Source of the DNA: Astropecten irregularis | Lineage: Eukaryota > Echinodermata > Asteroidea > Paxillosida > Astropectinidae | Direction: 5' to 3' | Assembly (NCBI GenBank): GCA_963971285.1 | Contig: OZ020249.1 | Span: 7,192,001 to 7,256,000 of the forward strand | Length of the DNA: 64,000 nucleotides | In this document: in pieces, positions 24,327-36,935 of the stretch | Numbering within the stretch: the first letter of the stretch is position 1 | How the letters are laid out: each line of letters starts with the position of its first letter | Made by a program: the position numbers and the translations under genes | Notes under the pieces: generated by a model | Seen by the model: only the letters and a program-made list of their open reading frames with translations | What the model was told of the DNA's origin: nothing | Database searches by the model: none

Positions 24327-24470
24327 CGTAGGTACTAGTAATTTCTTGATTTGTGCGACAGCCCGCTCCATCTTGAGCCCCGCCCTGTTGGGCGTGTCAT
24401 CTACCGTCACCAGTACGTGCAGTTCCTCGCCCAGGTGCTCCCAGTTGTGTTTGTCCTTGTTTTGTTCTTC
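24327..24470 (-). CDS. qki: quaking-like STAR protein, exon encoding second half of KH domain and start of Qua2
   Basis: A 144-bp exon of exactly 48 codons, with acceptor ggctcggcag and donor GTAAGT. It reads [13 protein letters not shown], then [18 protein letters not shown], then [16 protein letters not shown]. Human QKI has EEQNRGKPNWEHL, NEDLHVLITVEDAQNRAE and KLKRAVEEVKKLLVPA at the same places, so this covers the variable loop, the last beta strand and the C-terminal helix of the KH domain and runs into Qua2. GC content is clearly higher than in the flanking introns, as expected of a constrained exon. Phase is 0 at both ends. Confidence 0.95.
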
Positions 24471-25529
24471 CTGCCGAGCCAAAAATTTGCATAAACGAAA
24501 ACAATTTGCATAATAAGCTGCAGGGTTAATAATAAACAAAGATCATGCCTTCATTATACAACAATGATGAGAGTTCTGATGAGAAGTTTTTCTTTGGATT
24601 TGCCAGACCATTATACTGTCTTCTCTTGACTTTGAGTCACATATGATTGTTTGCTCAACGTCTTTGATGGCTTGGAAGTTTGAGACTGTGAGGAGGAAAC
24701 AACACCTGTGTCAATATCTCTTGATGGAATCTCCCAAATACGAGAAAGCATTTTTGTTTCAAAAACATTCAGTGATGAAGGTGTAGCAGTTAGTACAAGT
24801 TTCACATTTTTGTTTTAAGTTAAAACAATTTGTAGGACTGAAGAAGCGATTACAAAGTTGCCTAAAATGGAAACATTCTACTACTTAAGAACTATTTTTG
24901 TTTCCATAGACATTAAGATTTTCCTATGGAAGTTCCCCTTGCAATGGAAAATTGGCCTTGCCCTCACCAAACCTTATTTCTAGCCCTGCAGATGTATGTT
25001 CAAAATCTGAATTGCTCTCAAATAATTTTGAAATATTTAGTCATTAGCATTGAATATCAGCCGGAATAAGGTTTGAACTATGAAGGATTGATGCTGAACC
25101 CATTACTATGAAGGTCTCTTCAGCTACATATTGCATGCCGATGTTAACAGACATGCATAAATGACAAGCCTGGTGTATGTTTAATGGGAAACTAATGAAT
25201 AAGATAACGTTCTCATTTGTAATGAATACTCAATGACTGGTCCGCACCTGCGCAATATCGATTCAGAGCAGGATTCAAGTGAGGTTGAGATCAATTCACG
25301 TAAAAACACAACGAAATGAAATATTTCGTTCAAGCGGTCCAAAAGTACCTATAGTAGGTATTTTATATCCCACAGCGATGTATGCATACCAAAGGTTGAC
25401 AATGAAGGAACAAGAAATTTAAAATGAAATATTACAAAGTAGAAGTTACATTGCAGTTTAATTTTATGTCTAACAAACAACAATCACTTGGAGTTAAGAG
25501 GGCCTGACATGTGGATCCTAGCAAGATCT

Positions 25530-25680
25530 TTCTCAAAGGCTACGAGAAAAAGCCTTCAAGAAAGATCCTGCTAGGAACAAAACGTTGAAACGTCAGGCCC
25601 TCCTACATGCAACACCAAGCATTTAATACATTTCAGGTCATTATTTTGGCTGATGAGCAGTTTGCAGAGTTTATAACTTG
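25530..25680 (+). repeat. dispersed retroelement-tail family, foldback copy
   Basis: GGGCCTGAC...GGATCCTAGCAAGATCTTTC is followed after a short loop by GAAAGATCCTGCTAGGA and GAAACGTCAGGCCC, so this copy is palindromic. Downstream CACCAAGCATTTAATACATTTCAGG and GGCTGATGAGCAGTTTGC match the copy at 59.6 kb. Confidence 0.5.
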
Positions 25681-26422
25681 TTTTGAAACAACATATCAAT
25701 GGCAACAAACAGAAAAACAGAACGAACAATAAACATACAAACACAAAATAGACAAACCAAACAAAGTACTAACGTGTACATTATAAATAACTTAACAATA
25801 AACAAACAGTACAGAAACACAAGCACCAGAAAAAAACAGGTCCAAAAGCACAAAGCACAAAAGGGTAATTTGCACCGAAAAAAACTACGAAGACGACAAA
25901 AAACTGAAGATGAACAAAGAAACTACATGTAGAAAGGCACATCATTAGCCATGAACCTATAATACATGTACAACTGTACAAGTGCACTTTAAACATGCAC
26001 TGTACTACTGTATACAGTGTACTGGTGTCTATGTGTGACATGTTCGGCAGATGTTATCTAATGATCAAACTTCAAATTGTTCTTGGAGTGGATTTCGTTT
26101 CAATGACATGTCGTCTCCATTTCATTCCTGGGGATTGTATATAGATATGGATTACCAAAGAGAAATGTTTTTCCAAGCTGGTTTGTGTTTGCAGTGACGT
26201 GATCATATCACCGAGATACGACTTGGTACAGGAGGTGGGCGGGGCTACGTCTTGCTATGCATTGTGGGATTGGTTATATGGTTTCCGTGCGGGGGGATGG
26301 TTTGTGCAGTGGACTGGTAGAGTCATTGGTGTAGTAATATTGCATGTAATATGAGAAAATATGCAAATATCGGTCCAATTACACGTATCATTTTCAGTCT
26401 GCTCATATTGGCTATCGACTAA

Positions 26423-26573
26423 GGACCAGCAGCCAATTTCACGAAATGTTGCATAACTTGTATGTAACGTACAAATAACGCGTAAGTTTCCTGAAACAGC
26501 TATAACTTGTGCAACCAAGGCAGGAAAATGTTGCGTAAGTTACGCAACATTTCGTGAAATCGGCTGCTGTCCC
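26423..26573. mobile_element. short foldback element
   Basis: GGACCAGCAGCCAATTTCACGAAATGTTGC and GCAACATTTCGTGAAATCGGCTGCTGTCCC are inverted arms about 30 bp long around a middle of about 85 bp. It has no coding content; MITE-like. Confidence 0.6.
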
Positions 26574-27107
26574 CATTATATTGAGACCAGTTGTTCATTG
26601 AATAAAGAATATCAACCAAAACACCTCAATTAAATAATGTGCTCTTCAAACTATTTGTGCCACCAAGTGAGGGCGCCTAGAGCAGTAACAAATTATGAAT
26701 ACTCAGTACCGGTATATTTTATCAAAACCAAACAAGCTTGCCGAGTACATAGGCCTACATGTTCATTGCATTTGTACTGTCACTATTGCAACAAATGCAA
26801 TTCAGTATCTAAATGAACATGTACATCAGGCATGGATAAATCCTCAATCCTCCGACATCCGTTGATAATCATCCAATTAAAAAGGGATATTTCTTCCATG
26901 ATCCTCCTAAGTCCGCGATATATCTTGCTCTTGTTCGGGTAACTTGTCATTCCACTGCCTCAATCCTTCAAAATGGGCAACTTTGGAATAATCAATTTAT
27001 GTTAAGTACCAACTGGCCTACCTTGATCACTAAACGTTCGTTTTTAAAACAAAAATATTTCTAAAATCAGAGATGCTTAAGAGGTTTGGGTTAACAAGGA
27101 AAGGTAC

Positions 27108-27224
27108 CTTCTTTTTGTCTCGCATCGATCCTTTTCCTCGGATCATGATCTTGCATCCTGTCTCCTTCTCAAGCTGTTTGGCATACATGCCACGAGGACC
27201 CAGTATTCTACCAACAAAGTTGAA
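27108..27224 (-). CDS. qki: quaking-like STAR protein, exon encoding first half of KH domain
   Basis: A 117-bp exon of exactly 39 codons, bounded by a cgtttcag acceptor and a GTACCT donor. It starts [12 protein letters not shown] and continues through [18 protein letters not shown] to SMRDKKK. GPRG is the KH GXXG loop that grips the RNA backbone, and the following helix and strand hold the single-stranded RNA bases. In the family the KH domain reads ACUAAY elements in mRNA and pre-mRNA. The match to QKI/HOW/GLD-1 is almost residue for residue. One oddity: the position after GPRG-M is Tyr (codon TAT), where I recall Thr in QKI, HOW and GLD-1. The exon is 12.8 kb from its upstream neighbour. 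Confidence 0.95.
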
Positions 27225-27871
27225 CTGAAACGAGAAAAGAAAACAAGCATTTTAAGACACAAGCATTATAATATCTCAATGTATTATTAGTCTCAGCTAT
27301 ACACGACAAACGTTTCATGTCAGAATAAACCATCAGCATGAAATAGCAGTTGGGTGTGCTTAGTCAATGCAAAGGGTCACGTAGGGAGAATTGCACAGTC
27401 CGTTGGTTCCTGCGTCCCCACTTAATGAAATATTCACAAGTTTTTCCATTATGCACGCCATGACAATTAAGAAATAAGCTTGCTTTCGGCTCGCATATTA
27501 TGTAAACACAATGGTAAAAATGCTACAAATTAAGGACGGTTTGACTAATTATGAAGAATTTGTTAAAAGCACATAATGAATGAGGGAAGGGTTGTACAAT
27601 TTTAGCAAAAGAGTGTCTCTGAGGTTTTTTGGACACTATGTGGGCTACTTTGGACGTTGCAACATTTATGCATGTCCAGTAATGGTACCAAGACTATTAT
27701 TATTACTTCATGAAGGTCATATTGTTTTTTTCAAGCTAAGTCAATTAGCCCTAGGATACCCACTTATTTTCACTCTTTTTCCCCCTTAATAAGACATGGA
27801 CATAAAGTCAAACTACAGACTGTCCTTCCAAAAAAGAACAAAAATGAAAACATCTCTGACTTGTAACATGA

Positions 27872-27990
27872 GGCCTGTTTGTTTCACGCACGGGATCCAA
27901 GATCTGTAGATCCACGCCCCATGCAGGAAATGCTAAAATGGGATACGTATCAGCAGGATCCGTGATCTTGTGCATGAAACAAACATGCCC
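27872..27990. mobile_element. short foldback element
   Basis: GGCCTGTTTGTTTCACGCAC on the left and, inverted, GTGCATGAAACAAACATGCCC on the right, with GGATCC near both inner ends. MITE-like; family unknown. Confidence 0.5.
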
Positions 27991-29625
27991 ATAATGTCGA
28001 TGATGCAACCATTAAGGTTTGATGTAAATAAACTGTGAACCTTCCTGAAATGTAGGCCTAATTAGCGATACGCTGTTAATGAGATGTCCTCATCGGCCAT
28101 TGTCAAGCAGACGCGTCACTCACACTTGTAAATTAAATGGGTGTTTAGCTTCTGCAGTAGCTCCCATAACGACCATAGAGCAATGACTAATAGGAGAATT
28201 AAGACAACGGGACAGAAGCAGAGTACTTTGTCTTGACACCTAGCAATAGGATTGAGACAGCCACAATCCCTCACGACACTTGGGAGGCTAAATAGTTAAT
28301 GTTAACTTCTGCTGTAGAGCAAGCACCAGAAGGTACTAAAGTGTTCGGGTATTTGACTCTAGGAAGATAAGAATGAATACCGATACAGCGTGGTGTCTTG
28401 ATCTTTAATAATTCACATTCCAGACGTCGTTTTCTTATTCTAATTGCAATTTTATGCGATTTATGAAGTCGGAGACCGTGATTCCTAATGCTGCATCAAA
28501 AACGGCCATGACTTTCAAACGCATTTCCTTTTTTTTTTTTACATTCAATTTTTATTCATTTGTGTTATCTGCTTAGCGAAGTGTTGTTATCATTTAATTT
28601 GTTTTGGGTTGTTTGTTTGTCTGTCTGGCGTTTGTCTGCCCGTTGACTGTTTGTACTGATTCAAGAATGGCTAGTGGGTACGATGACAAGGAAGTAGAGG
28701 TAGCATCACGAAGGCAGCTTAGGGGAGTGATCGGGCAACATCCCATCTTTGGCAGACAGTAAATCTGGAGCCAAAGGCTGAACTAAACCTCATCAGCCTG
28801 ATATTGTAACAGCTGACCTGTGTCAAGCGCACAACGCAAACCCTTCACAGTCAAAGCACACTGGTATTGTCCAATTGTGTATTTTTCAAACCGCATCACG
28901 TATTTTAAGAGTGGAATAAATAGCGTCTTCTTCGTAATGTCAGTTCCCCGACTTTCATAACATTTGATTTATGAGATTGATGGCATCGGGGTATTTGGAA
29001 AGAAAACTCCCCTCGAATTCGACATTCAGAACTCTCCGCCGGCAAGCTAATAAAATCTTGTTGTTGCTGCTACTCATGGGAAAATAGGGCACTCTGACCC
29101 TTAACCATAATATTTTCTGTTCGTTACGGCCCATTGATCTCCAGCAATGCATCGTAGATTCAGAATACAAATGTCCGTAAAAAAAAATATAAAAAATACA
29201 GCGCAGGTAGCACGACTCAGTGATTGTCAATTCAATTCTAATCCTATTCTTATCTATTTATTACTTTTCATTTTCATTATTGACTGAAATATTTGATTCA
29301 TCTTGCGCTACAAATGAGGTCATAATATAGAATGGCATGCAGCCAACGTAGAATTTGAAAATATGTCCTTTTTTGACTGACACGGGACAGTGTAAATCTT
29401 TCTGTTTGTATTCCTTGACAAACAAAATCACAAATTCTCTGATGTTTAGAGGGTACAACTTAACCAGCGAGGAATATAACCCCACAATGCCCAATTTGGG
29501 GCCCGCCGGTTAGGAAATTTATGAGAACAGAGTGATGCCTCTCTTTAAAGTTTTGGCACCCATCAGATTGATTGATCAACATGCCGTTCCTACGAAGATA
29601 GAGATTTGTGTCGATGTGTGGGAGG

Positions 29626-29797
29626 CAGGGTTTTAGCCAGGGGGGCGTCTAGGCGTCCTACCGACACCCTCCTTGCTGTTTTGGACACACCGAAGACCAC
29701 GTCCGCATTTTAGGTATTAGAAAAGGACTAAGGACATCTTGTTTTTCAACCTAGACCAAATTTAGACGCTCTACTTCTAAATCCTGGATAAAACCTA
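29626..29797. repeat. possible degraded inverted-repeat element
   Basis: CAGGGTTTTAGCCAGG at the left resembles, inverted, CCTGGATAAAACCTAG at the right, and GCGTCTAGG resembles GACGCT inverted. The match is imperfect. Confidence 0.3.
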
Positions 29798-30206
29798 GGT
29801 GGGAGGAGGAATTGTGTACAAGAAAGTCCCGAACCGTGTTTCCTGTTGACAAAATTGTGATTCGCAAACATGCCTTCAGATTGCTCTTTTTTCTTCTGGA
29901 AAAGTTCATTTACACCGAATTGTGAGTTCACGGAGAGCTGTGTGCTCTGTATAGAAAGACAATGAACACACATCTATCGTTCCCTCCCTTCCTTCTTCCT
30001 ATCACGGTTCATAAATTCAATCAGAACACAAGTCACCCACGGCCAAATATTGAATGAGAATGACAACACACACTAGCGTCCCACACAAACTCCGATCAAT
30101 AAATACCCTTTGGATATTGAAACTGTGAAAGTGGCTAGGCTCTCGACTAGGGGAACTTGGTGGCGATGCTGAGGCTGCTATGTGACCTCCAGTCATGGCT
30201 ACATCA

Positions 30207-30235
30207 TGACCTCTGACCCATAAGGTCAAAGGTTA
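30207..30235. promoter_or_regulatory. two opposed DR1-like half-site pairs
   Basis: TGACCTCTGACCC (reverse complement GGGTCAGAGGTCA) is followed three bases later by AGGTCAAAGGTTA. Each is a DR1-type nuclear-receptor site. Sequence match only, deep in an intron. Confidence 0.3.
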
Positions 30236-33200
30236 TGAATACAAGCTACCCACTTTGTTATTATCTGACAGCTATGGAAATTAAAATACAGGCTGCAAAT
30301 GATGAATATTGTTTTACTTTCTCACATGAGAACATCAAATATGGAAAATGCTGGCCATAATTTTACTGTTCACTGGGAATTGTAAATACCGGTACTACAA
30401 CTACAAGGCTACTTATAAATATAATAGTAGGAATTCATCCAAAAGTAAGAAAAACAAAAGAGTCTTTTGTTTTTCGAAAAGACCCAAAACAGTTTTGATC
30501 TCCGAGATCAGAACCTCACGATTACAATTACCTTACAATTTCGCGTAACAACTGCAATGGTCTTTCACTGTTTTCTACTGTTTCCACTAATCAATTGAGC
30601 TGAATATTTCACAGGTTTGTTTTTTTTCCATGGCAAATCAAATTATGAATAGACCGCAGCCGTTCTATAAACTTCACCAATGTATGATACTATACCTTTA
30701 AAACACTGCAGTCTTCACAGTATTTTGAGGAAGCTGTTTTCTTTCTACAACGAAGCAATGTGCACTTGCCCGTTCATGTATTTTTAGATGCATATTGACT
30801 TATGACGCTGTACTGCCGGAAAGGACGCCACCTGTGCTTGGCTTGTTAAATTTTTGATTGATACTCTAATCAATTTAAATGGCCGGACAGATGAACGTTT
30901 AAAATTATATGTGCACTTGATCCTTGAGTCTTCACATCGTTTATACAATTCATGCTCGCAATGACCAATCCTTGTTTATGAATAAGACGAGATTCATGTA
31001 GAATTTTTGTAGGTCGACAGGGAAGATCAGTTCAGTGCTTATGCAGCAGCACAAACGTTAGGGAAATAGTTGTCCTTGACTGTTCGTTATTAAGCGTTTT
31101 AGCAGACCGTCACAAACAGCGAGGGTGGCTCCATTTTATCAATAATAAAACTGTTCTGCACCATCAATTTTTCAAACGACATATGTTCAGCAAGAGATCA
31201 TCGGCCAAATACTTATTATCTTGTTAAAAATATTTTACTGGTTATTCTGGTGGATAGGCTAGAAAAGCCGTGATAATTATTATGGTTTGCCTGATGACCA
31301 TGTGAAAATGTGAAAGCTTAACTCTTGAAAAACTGATCTTGAATATCATACTGGTATTCTGTAGCTGGTCCCTAAATGATAGTAGTTTCATAACAGCTTA
31401 TCATTTCTAGTAATAACTTTACTCAGTAAAGTTTACTCTAGTTGATTTTCAATAGTTACATTCATTTTAAGTCCTGTGAGTCTTAAACTGTTTTTATGCT
31501 ATATTTGCTTTTAAACCCCACAATTTGTTAAGTATGAAGGATTCTCCAGCCAAAAAAAACACAATCTCCCCCCCCCCAAAAAAAAAAAAATTCCATTAAG
31601 AAAACAATTCCTAATCTTCAGTTAGCTTTCCTTCATCCTGCCTATTAATTTGCATAACAAAAGCTACAGGTATCTTGGTCCCCTTTCAATCTCATACGTT
31701 GAATGGGACAATAACTATAGTCCCAAGGTATGGCCTTGGCTAGCCCCAATGGGTAAAGCCCTCCAACAATAGGTTCTGTTCAAATAGCATGGCATCACTT
31801 TATCAAAAAAGTTTCTGCTGCATTAACTCCTCTCAGAAAACCATAAGTAACCAGGGGATAATTGACTCTTCTTCCTTTTTTTCTGATTCTCAAATTTAGG
31901 GGGACAGAGAGGACCTCGTGCTTCAAGTAAAGACAGATGAGACAAAACGATGATAACTCTACTCTCCGAGTACGTGCGCCGCATCAATGTTGTCTGGTAC
32001 AATGGGATTGTCTTTTTTTTACCTCTGAGTGCATGGAGGGTGCGTGATGAGGTTATAGCAATTGGTAGAATGGATCATTTACCAAGATCCAGTAAACAAG
32101 TTGGACTCAGTGAAAAGTCCAATCTGGTCCTTGCCAGACCATCAAACAAAACATCATTGATTCTACCACCATGATAGCATACAATGTAGGCCTTCAGGAC
32201 TCTGGCCCTTTTCAAAATGTCGACTAAAAGCTCTTGGTTGGGCTCCAATTCAATCAATTGACAGGCACCAAAGCACTAGATTTTGGCTAAAAATATTTTT
32301 TCCTAAGTTTTGGTGGACATGTCTTGTCCTGTTTTGTTGTTTATGATGAAACAGGATCTAGACTTAACCCAACATTATCTCACGGAGATATGACAACTGC
32401 ACAGAACTTTCAGTTCTAACAAATTTTTACAAAGCATACAAATGCTCCTGCTTAGATTTTTAGAATCTATCTGATCAAATGGTTCCGTCCGGGTGTTGTG
32501 GTTTTGCTTTCTCCATGAAAAGGAAGTGAAAAGCTAGGAATGTTAATTTCAATCAAATGAATTCAAAAATATTTCAGCGTGGCACTGGTGGACTGGGGGT
32601 ACAGAGATTTTAATATGGCATTCCAGACCAGGTCACTAACCATACGATACCATGGGTAATTACAAGACAGATATGCAGAGTGAAAATGTCAGAGAGTTGT
32701 AAATTGTCCTTCAAATGATGCAGTAATCGGAATCTTTCACCAACAGCAGGCTCTGCAATGCTTAGTGATTTCATTCTTGTGAAACACATGACTAGCCATC
32801 CAGCAGGCAAAGCTAGCTAACCCTGGCCAGGCAGCTTAGGCCCTTCTGGCTGGAATGCCAAGCATGGTCCGAGGAATGTGATTTATTTGGACAATTTCGG
32901 CAGGAGGTGAGCTGTGAGGGACCAAGAACTGAACTTTAACAACTGACCAATCAAATTTCTTGGGATCCTGGCTTTTGGGTCTACGTCTCAACAAGTAATC
33001 CGCAAGATATTCAGGCAAACACATTCATTTTCCTTAAACTCTGTCTGCCGCAGGGAAAGAAAACAGATGGTTCTGCAAGAATGTGTTTTTTTTTCCTCCT
33101 TCGTACTTTTCTTTCCAAACCACATCCCCTCGCACAAAGCAAACAAAGAAAGATGACAGCCTAAACAATAGCAAAAGTAATGTTTCCAACTGCACCTGTC

Positions 33201-33963
33201 ATTGGCCATATTGGTTAGCATACTGCGCATGTACTGTAGAGTTTAGACACACTGGTATGATGTGCGGATTCAGGATCTTTAAAAATTTCAGACGAAAAAT
33301 ATCAAACTGGTTTCACTGCAAATTTAGGGGGAGGGACCGGAGGGGTATCATATACGGTAATTTAAATTTGAGAAGACTACAGGTACATTTGAGGGAAAAC
33401 TGGTTTCTCGGAAGAAAAATCAAATCACTGGTCATTCAGGCGCCTTCTATTGGATATTGAAGGCATCCCAAAAATGTGCACTGTCAAAAAACCGGTCACC
33501 AGCTGTGCAATGGGTACCGGGCTTAATTTAGATTGAGATATTCTCAGTTTAAAAATTCAACAGAGAGTTGATTATGATACAGAGATGAAACAGTGACGCC
33601 AATAATCCACGAGCCTGTCATGACTACGAAGATGATGGATGTGTTCTAAAAACCGGTCAATTAAATTTTGCTGAGAAATATCCACAGCTTAAAGAATTCA
33701 ATTTCAGCAAATCCTGTACGTCAGTCAAAAGTCATTTCTGTATATAAAGGTACTGTACTTCAAAAACATACCAGCATGTCATTTTAATTGTCATGAATTT
33801 GGAACCTTCAAATTTGTTGATGAGTTCTGAATAAATGCTGGGTTTTTGCACAAGCAAACGTGAGTCCTGTTAAAGCCATTATAATACACATCTCTTTGAA
33901 CTGTGACGGTGAATGCGCAACTCACATCTGGAGTTTTACAGACCTAGTCGGCCTACCATCATA

Positions 33964-34211
33964 CTGGGGCCAATTTCATAGAGCTGCTTAGCACGAAAAT
34001 TTGCTAAGCAAGACATTTCTGTCTGAATAAAAACAGGGTTAACAACCAAATTTCCATGTGTTGTGTATCACTTGTGATTGTTCTTTGGCTGTTGTTCACT
34101 GACCATGAATATCAAATGGTATTTTCAATGGTGGTTTGTTTTTATATTGGGAGAGACATTTTTGTGCTAAGCAAATTTTTGTGCTTAACAGTTTTATGAA
34201 ATTGACCCCAG
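33964..34211. mobile_element. CTGGGGCCAATTTCAT foldback family, copy A
   Basis: Ends CTGGGGCCAATTTCATAGAGCTGCTTAGCAC and, inverted, GTGCTTAACAGTTTTATGAAATTGACCCCAG. The interior (GTTAACAACCAAATTTCCATG, TGATTGTTCTTTGGCTGTTG, ACCATGAATATCAAATGG) is shared with the other copies in one or the other direction. About 250 bp with no coding sense. Confidence 0.8.
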
Positions 34212-34665
34212 GTCATTCTCTGAGCAAAAAAAGGAAAAGGCTTTTGGAGACCAATGTTGGTTTTATTCGGAGGTCACCTCGTCCTGGTTCATGTAGATTT
34301 CATACAAGTACGTTACACTAACTTTACCATGTCAGTATGTCGCCGACACAATGTGGATATCAAGATGCATTCTGACAAGGCCTTCGGGCTTCGAGGGAAG
34401 CAACCGTCAGTAAACTGGAAGTAGAAAATTTGAACCATCCTGAACATTTCCAAAATTTGATCGGCCTCAAGTCTTGCTCCGGACAAAAACAACTGCCAAG
34501 ACCAGCTGGGAGCAGACACAAAAGCTAACCAATGAAGTCCATAGCGTTCATGTTGGAGCCTTGTAGAAACGGATATTCACGCAAGGTTAGCGACACTTTT
34601 AATGAGTAACTAATTGATGACACTTGGCTAAAAATGTAATCATTAACGTGAGCGACATTTTTTTT

Positions 34666-34680
34666 GGGGGGGGGGGGGGG
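34666..34680 (+). repeat. poly(G) tract
   Basis: Fifteen consecutive G following a T9 run; an unstable simple repeat. Confidence 0.9.
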
Positions 34681-36484
34681 TCTGGAAGACGTGTACCCGA
34701 CACGGTCTACTTTCTCAGGAATGTTCCGTTGCAACTCAAACGTGAACTAATTAGATTGTACGACCCTTCTGCACAGCATCTACATGCCGGAGCAAAAATG
34801 CCATTTGAGACATGAGTGTGATCTCAGAATGCGTGGACTTAAAGATGTACGCTACATTATTTTTCAGACATTTCGGGGAGACAAAATACAATGTAAATTG
34901 ACCCGAAAAGACTCCAAATTTCACTCAATGATAATCTGATAGTTAAACCGGAAATTCGGAAGATTTTCTTTGCACAATCTTGAATCGAGATTTCATTTTG
35001 ACGTTTTATACTGAGCGCAAGCAGTACATCTTTAAAGATTCGCCCAGAATGGGGTGCCGAGTGATACCTAGCAATCAACTGTTTCTAATCGCATGTGTAA
35101 TTAACTTTGAAGGGACAATTAACACTGACATAACTGACTGGCTGTTGTAGACCGATAAAGCTTGAGCTATATGACTGCAGTTGCTACGCTATAAAGGTCA
35201 ATGATTTTACCAAATTTAAACTAATCAAGAAGGCATCTTTAATGAGTAACTATTATTTCACAGTTTGATATGTATTTATTTATGGTTCATACCCATTGCC
35301 ATCCATCAGGCAACAACTGAGCCACGCCATACTAGTTAATATTTAATCAAGCCATCTTCGTTTTCATGCGTTTAAATTATTTAAAGTAATTTGTCGGCGG
35401 ACGATATTAAAATTCGATAATTTTTTGTTTTATTTTGCTTATCATTTCTGCACTTCCTGGGAAGCACCACATGCCTCCTACAACTGTCCCACGAGGGGGA
35501 CAACTGCTTGGCGTCAATTCTTGATCGGCAGATCGGGGACAGACGAGCAAACGGTCAGATACATGGCAAGTTAAATGAACAATGACGGCAAAGGCTAGTA
35601 GGGTGATACTGATAGAGAGTGTGTATAGAGACCCATGATTTATTCAGTGACTAGGAGGTGTACATGTACGCATTAACGCCATATGTCCCCTGCCTCAAAC
35701 ACTACGATGGCCGATGTCGTATGAGAACTGTGAAAAGTTGTTCAGAAGAGAGATGGATAGACCAGGAGGGGGCTTACGACTAACCATGACTTCGGGGCTC
35801 AATTCCATATCTCTGCTAACCGCTAAGTAACGGAATCAGTGCTAAGCATCGGAATTAGCGCTTACAGAAGCAGACGATCAATTCTGCATTTAAAAGATTC
35901 TATTTTTCAGAATTTATCAAAATACCAACAGACGCAGGATTCGAACCTGTATGACCTCCGGAAATTGGACCTAGTTGTGACGATGGCTTATAAATTCAAT
36001 CCTAGCTTCTGTGAAAGCCCTTCAAAGAGACGTAAAAATACAGAGCCTACAATTGGGCGTATCATTTGTTTGTATTGCATTTATGCACCCCTCTCATTGT
36101 CGACGCCATACGCCCATCCTTCCTTCGACATTTTCCCCACGAGACAACACGAAGGGAGACTACTGACTCATTATCATGTAAACCAACCGCAGAGAATATC
36201 TAGCCTGAGGGAATCCCTGCGTAATTATGTAGATTGTGTATGTGCCTAGTACATGTATCGGCATGACTAATTTGAAGTGTAATACTCATCCTTGTTATAT
36301 CAGTGCCTGTCTGCTATGATGCTTTGTTTTCATTTCATGACAGTATCGGTACATGTTTGAATGCAGCCAGCGTTTCAGTTTCTAAAATGGTTCAATTTGA
36401 AGTTTGAAAAGTATACAAAGTACCATGGAGGTAGAAATAGAGTACTAATGGAATGTTCATAATAGCATGCAAGAATATTATGAT

Positions 36485-36652
36485 TATGAATTTCGGTTGT
36501 TGTTTTACAAATTTCTGGATAAATACACCATTTCAGGCGGAAAGATTTTAACAGTATGTTTCTATCACCACCATCTCATACCCTGTAAGTTATAAGTAAA
36601 TCTGTGAACATTTCTGTTTTGGTTTCTTACCAAAGTATGATACCACCTTTAA
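36485..36652 (-). mobile_element. truncated copy of the TTAAAGGTAGTATCATACTTTGG element
   Basis: Its reverse complement starts TTAAAGGTGGTATCATACTTTGGT and follows the first half of the element at 37589 through CCTGAAATGGTGTATTTATCCAG, then diverges. Only one end is present. Confidence 0.6.
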
Positions 36653-36813
36653 GTCCACCACTGACTGGGGGCCACCATACATTAACCTTCTGTGTACCTG
36701 GCTGGAGCATCCATGCCACTCACAGAATGTGAGCTTCCCTGCACATCAAATTGAATACCTTTGCACTACCTTCATATTGTGTGCGTGTGTGTTGAGCACA
36801 CCTGGTACCTATG

Positions 36814-36935
36814 TATGGGATGGCTCCCCCGGTCATGGCAGCTTCCGCTATGGGATGGCAGCTTCTGCTATGGGATGGCCCCCAGTTATGGCAGCTCCCC
36901 TATGGGATGGCCCCCAGTCATGGCAGCCTCCAATG
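36814..36935 (+). repeat. irregular minisatellite with TATGGGATGGC units
   Basis: Four units beginning TATGGGATGGC, three of them followed by CCCC..GTCATGGCAGC or a close variant; unit lengths are 20 to 35 bp. Confidence 0.7.

Larger units (their letters stand above)
24471..27107 (-). other. intron within the KH domain
   Basis: GTACCT donor at 27107 and ggctcggcag acceptor at 24471. It contains the foldbacks at 25530 and 26423. No other gene is seen. Confidence 0.9.

Noticed and set aside
25530-25620. Hammerhead ribozyme reading of the GATCCTGCTAGGA...GAAACGTC unit
   Set aside because: GAAAC is present but the CTGANGA core is not, so the catalytic fold cannot be supported.
33083-33460. Plus-strand open frame of 125 codons
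   Set aside because: Starts in a T/C-rich tract (Phe/Pro run) and matches nothing I know; chance.
35839-36249. Plus-strand open frame of 136 codons
   Set aside because: Composition and content show no family resemblance and it overlaps a T-arm-like segment; treated as chance.
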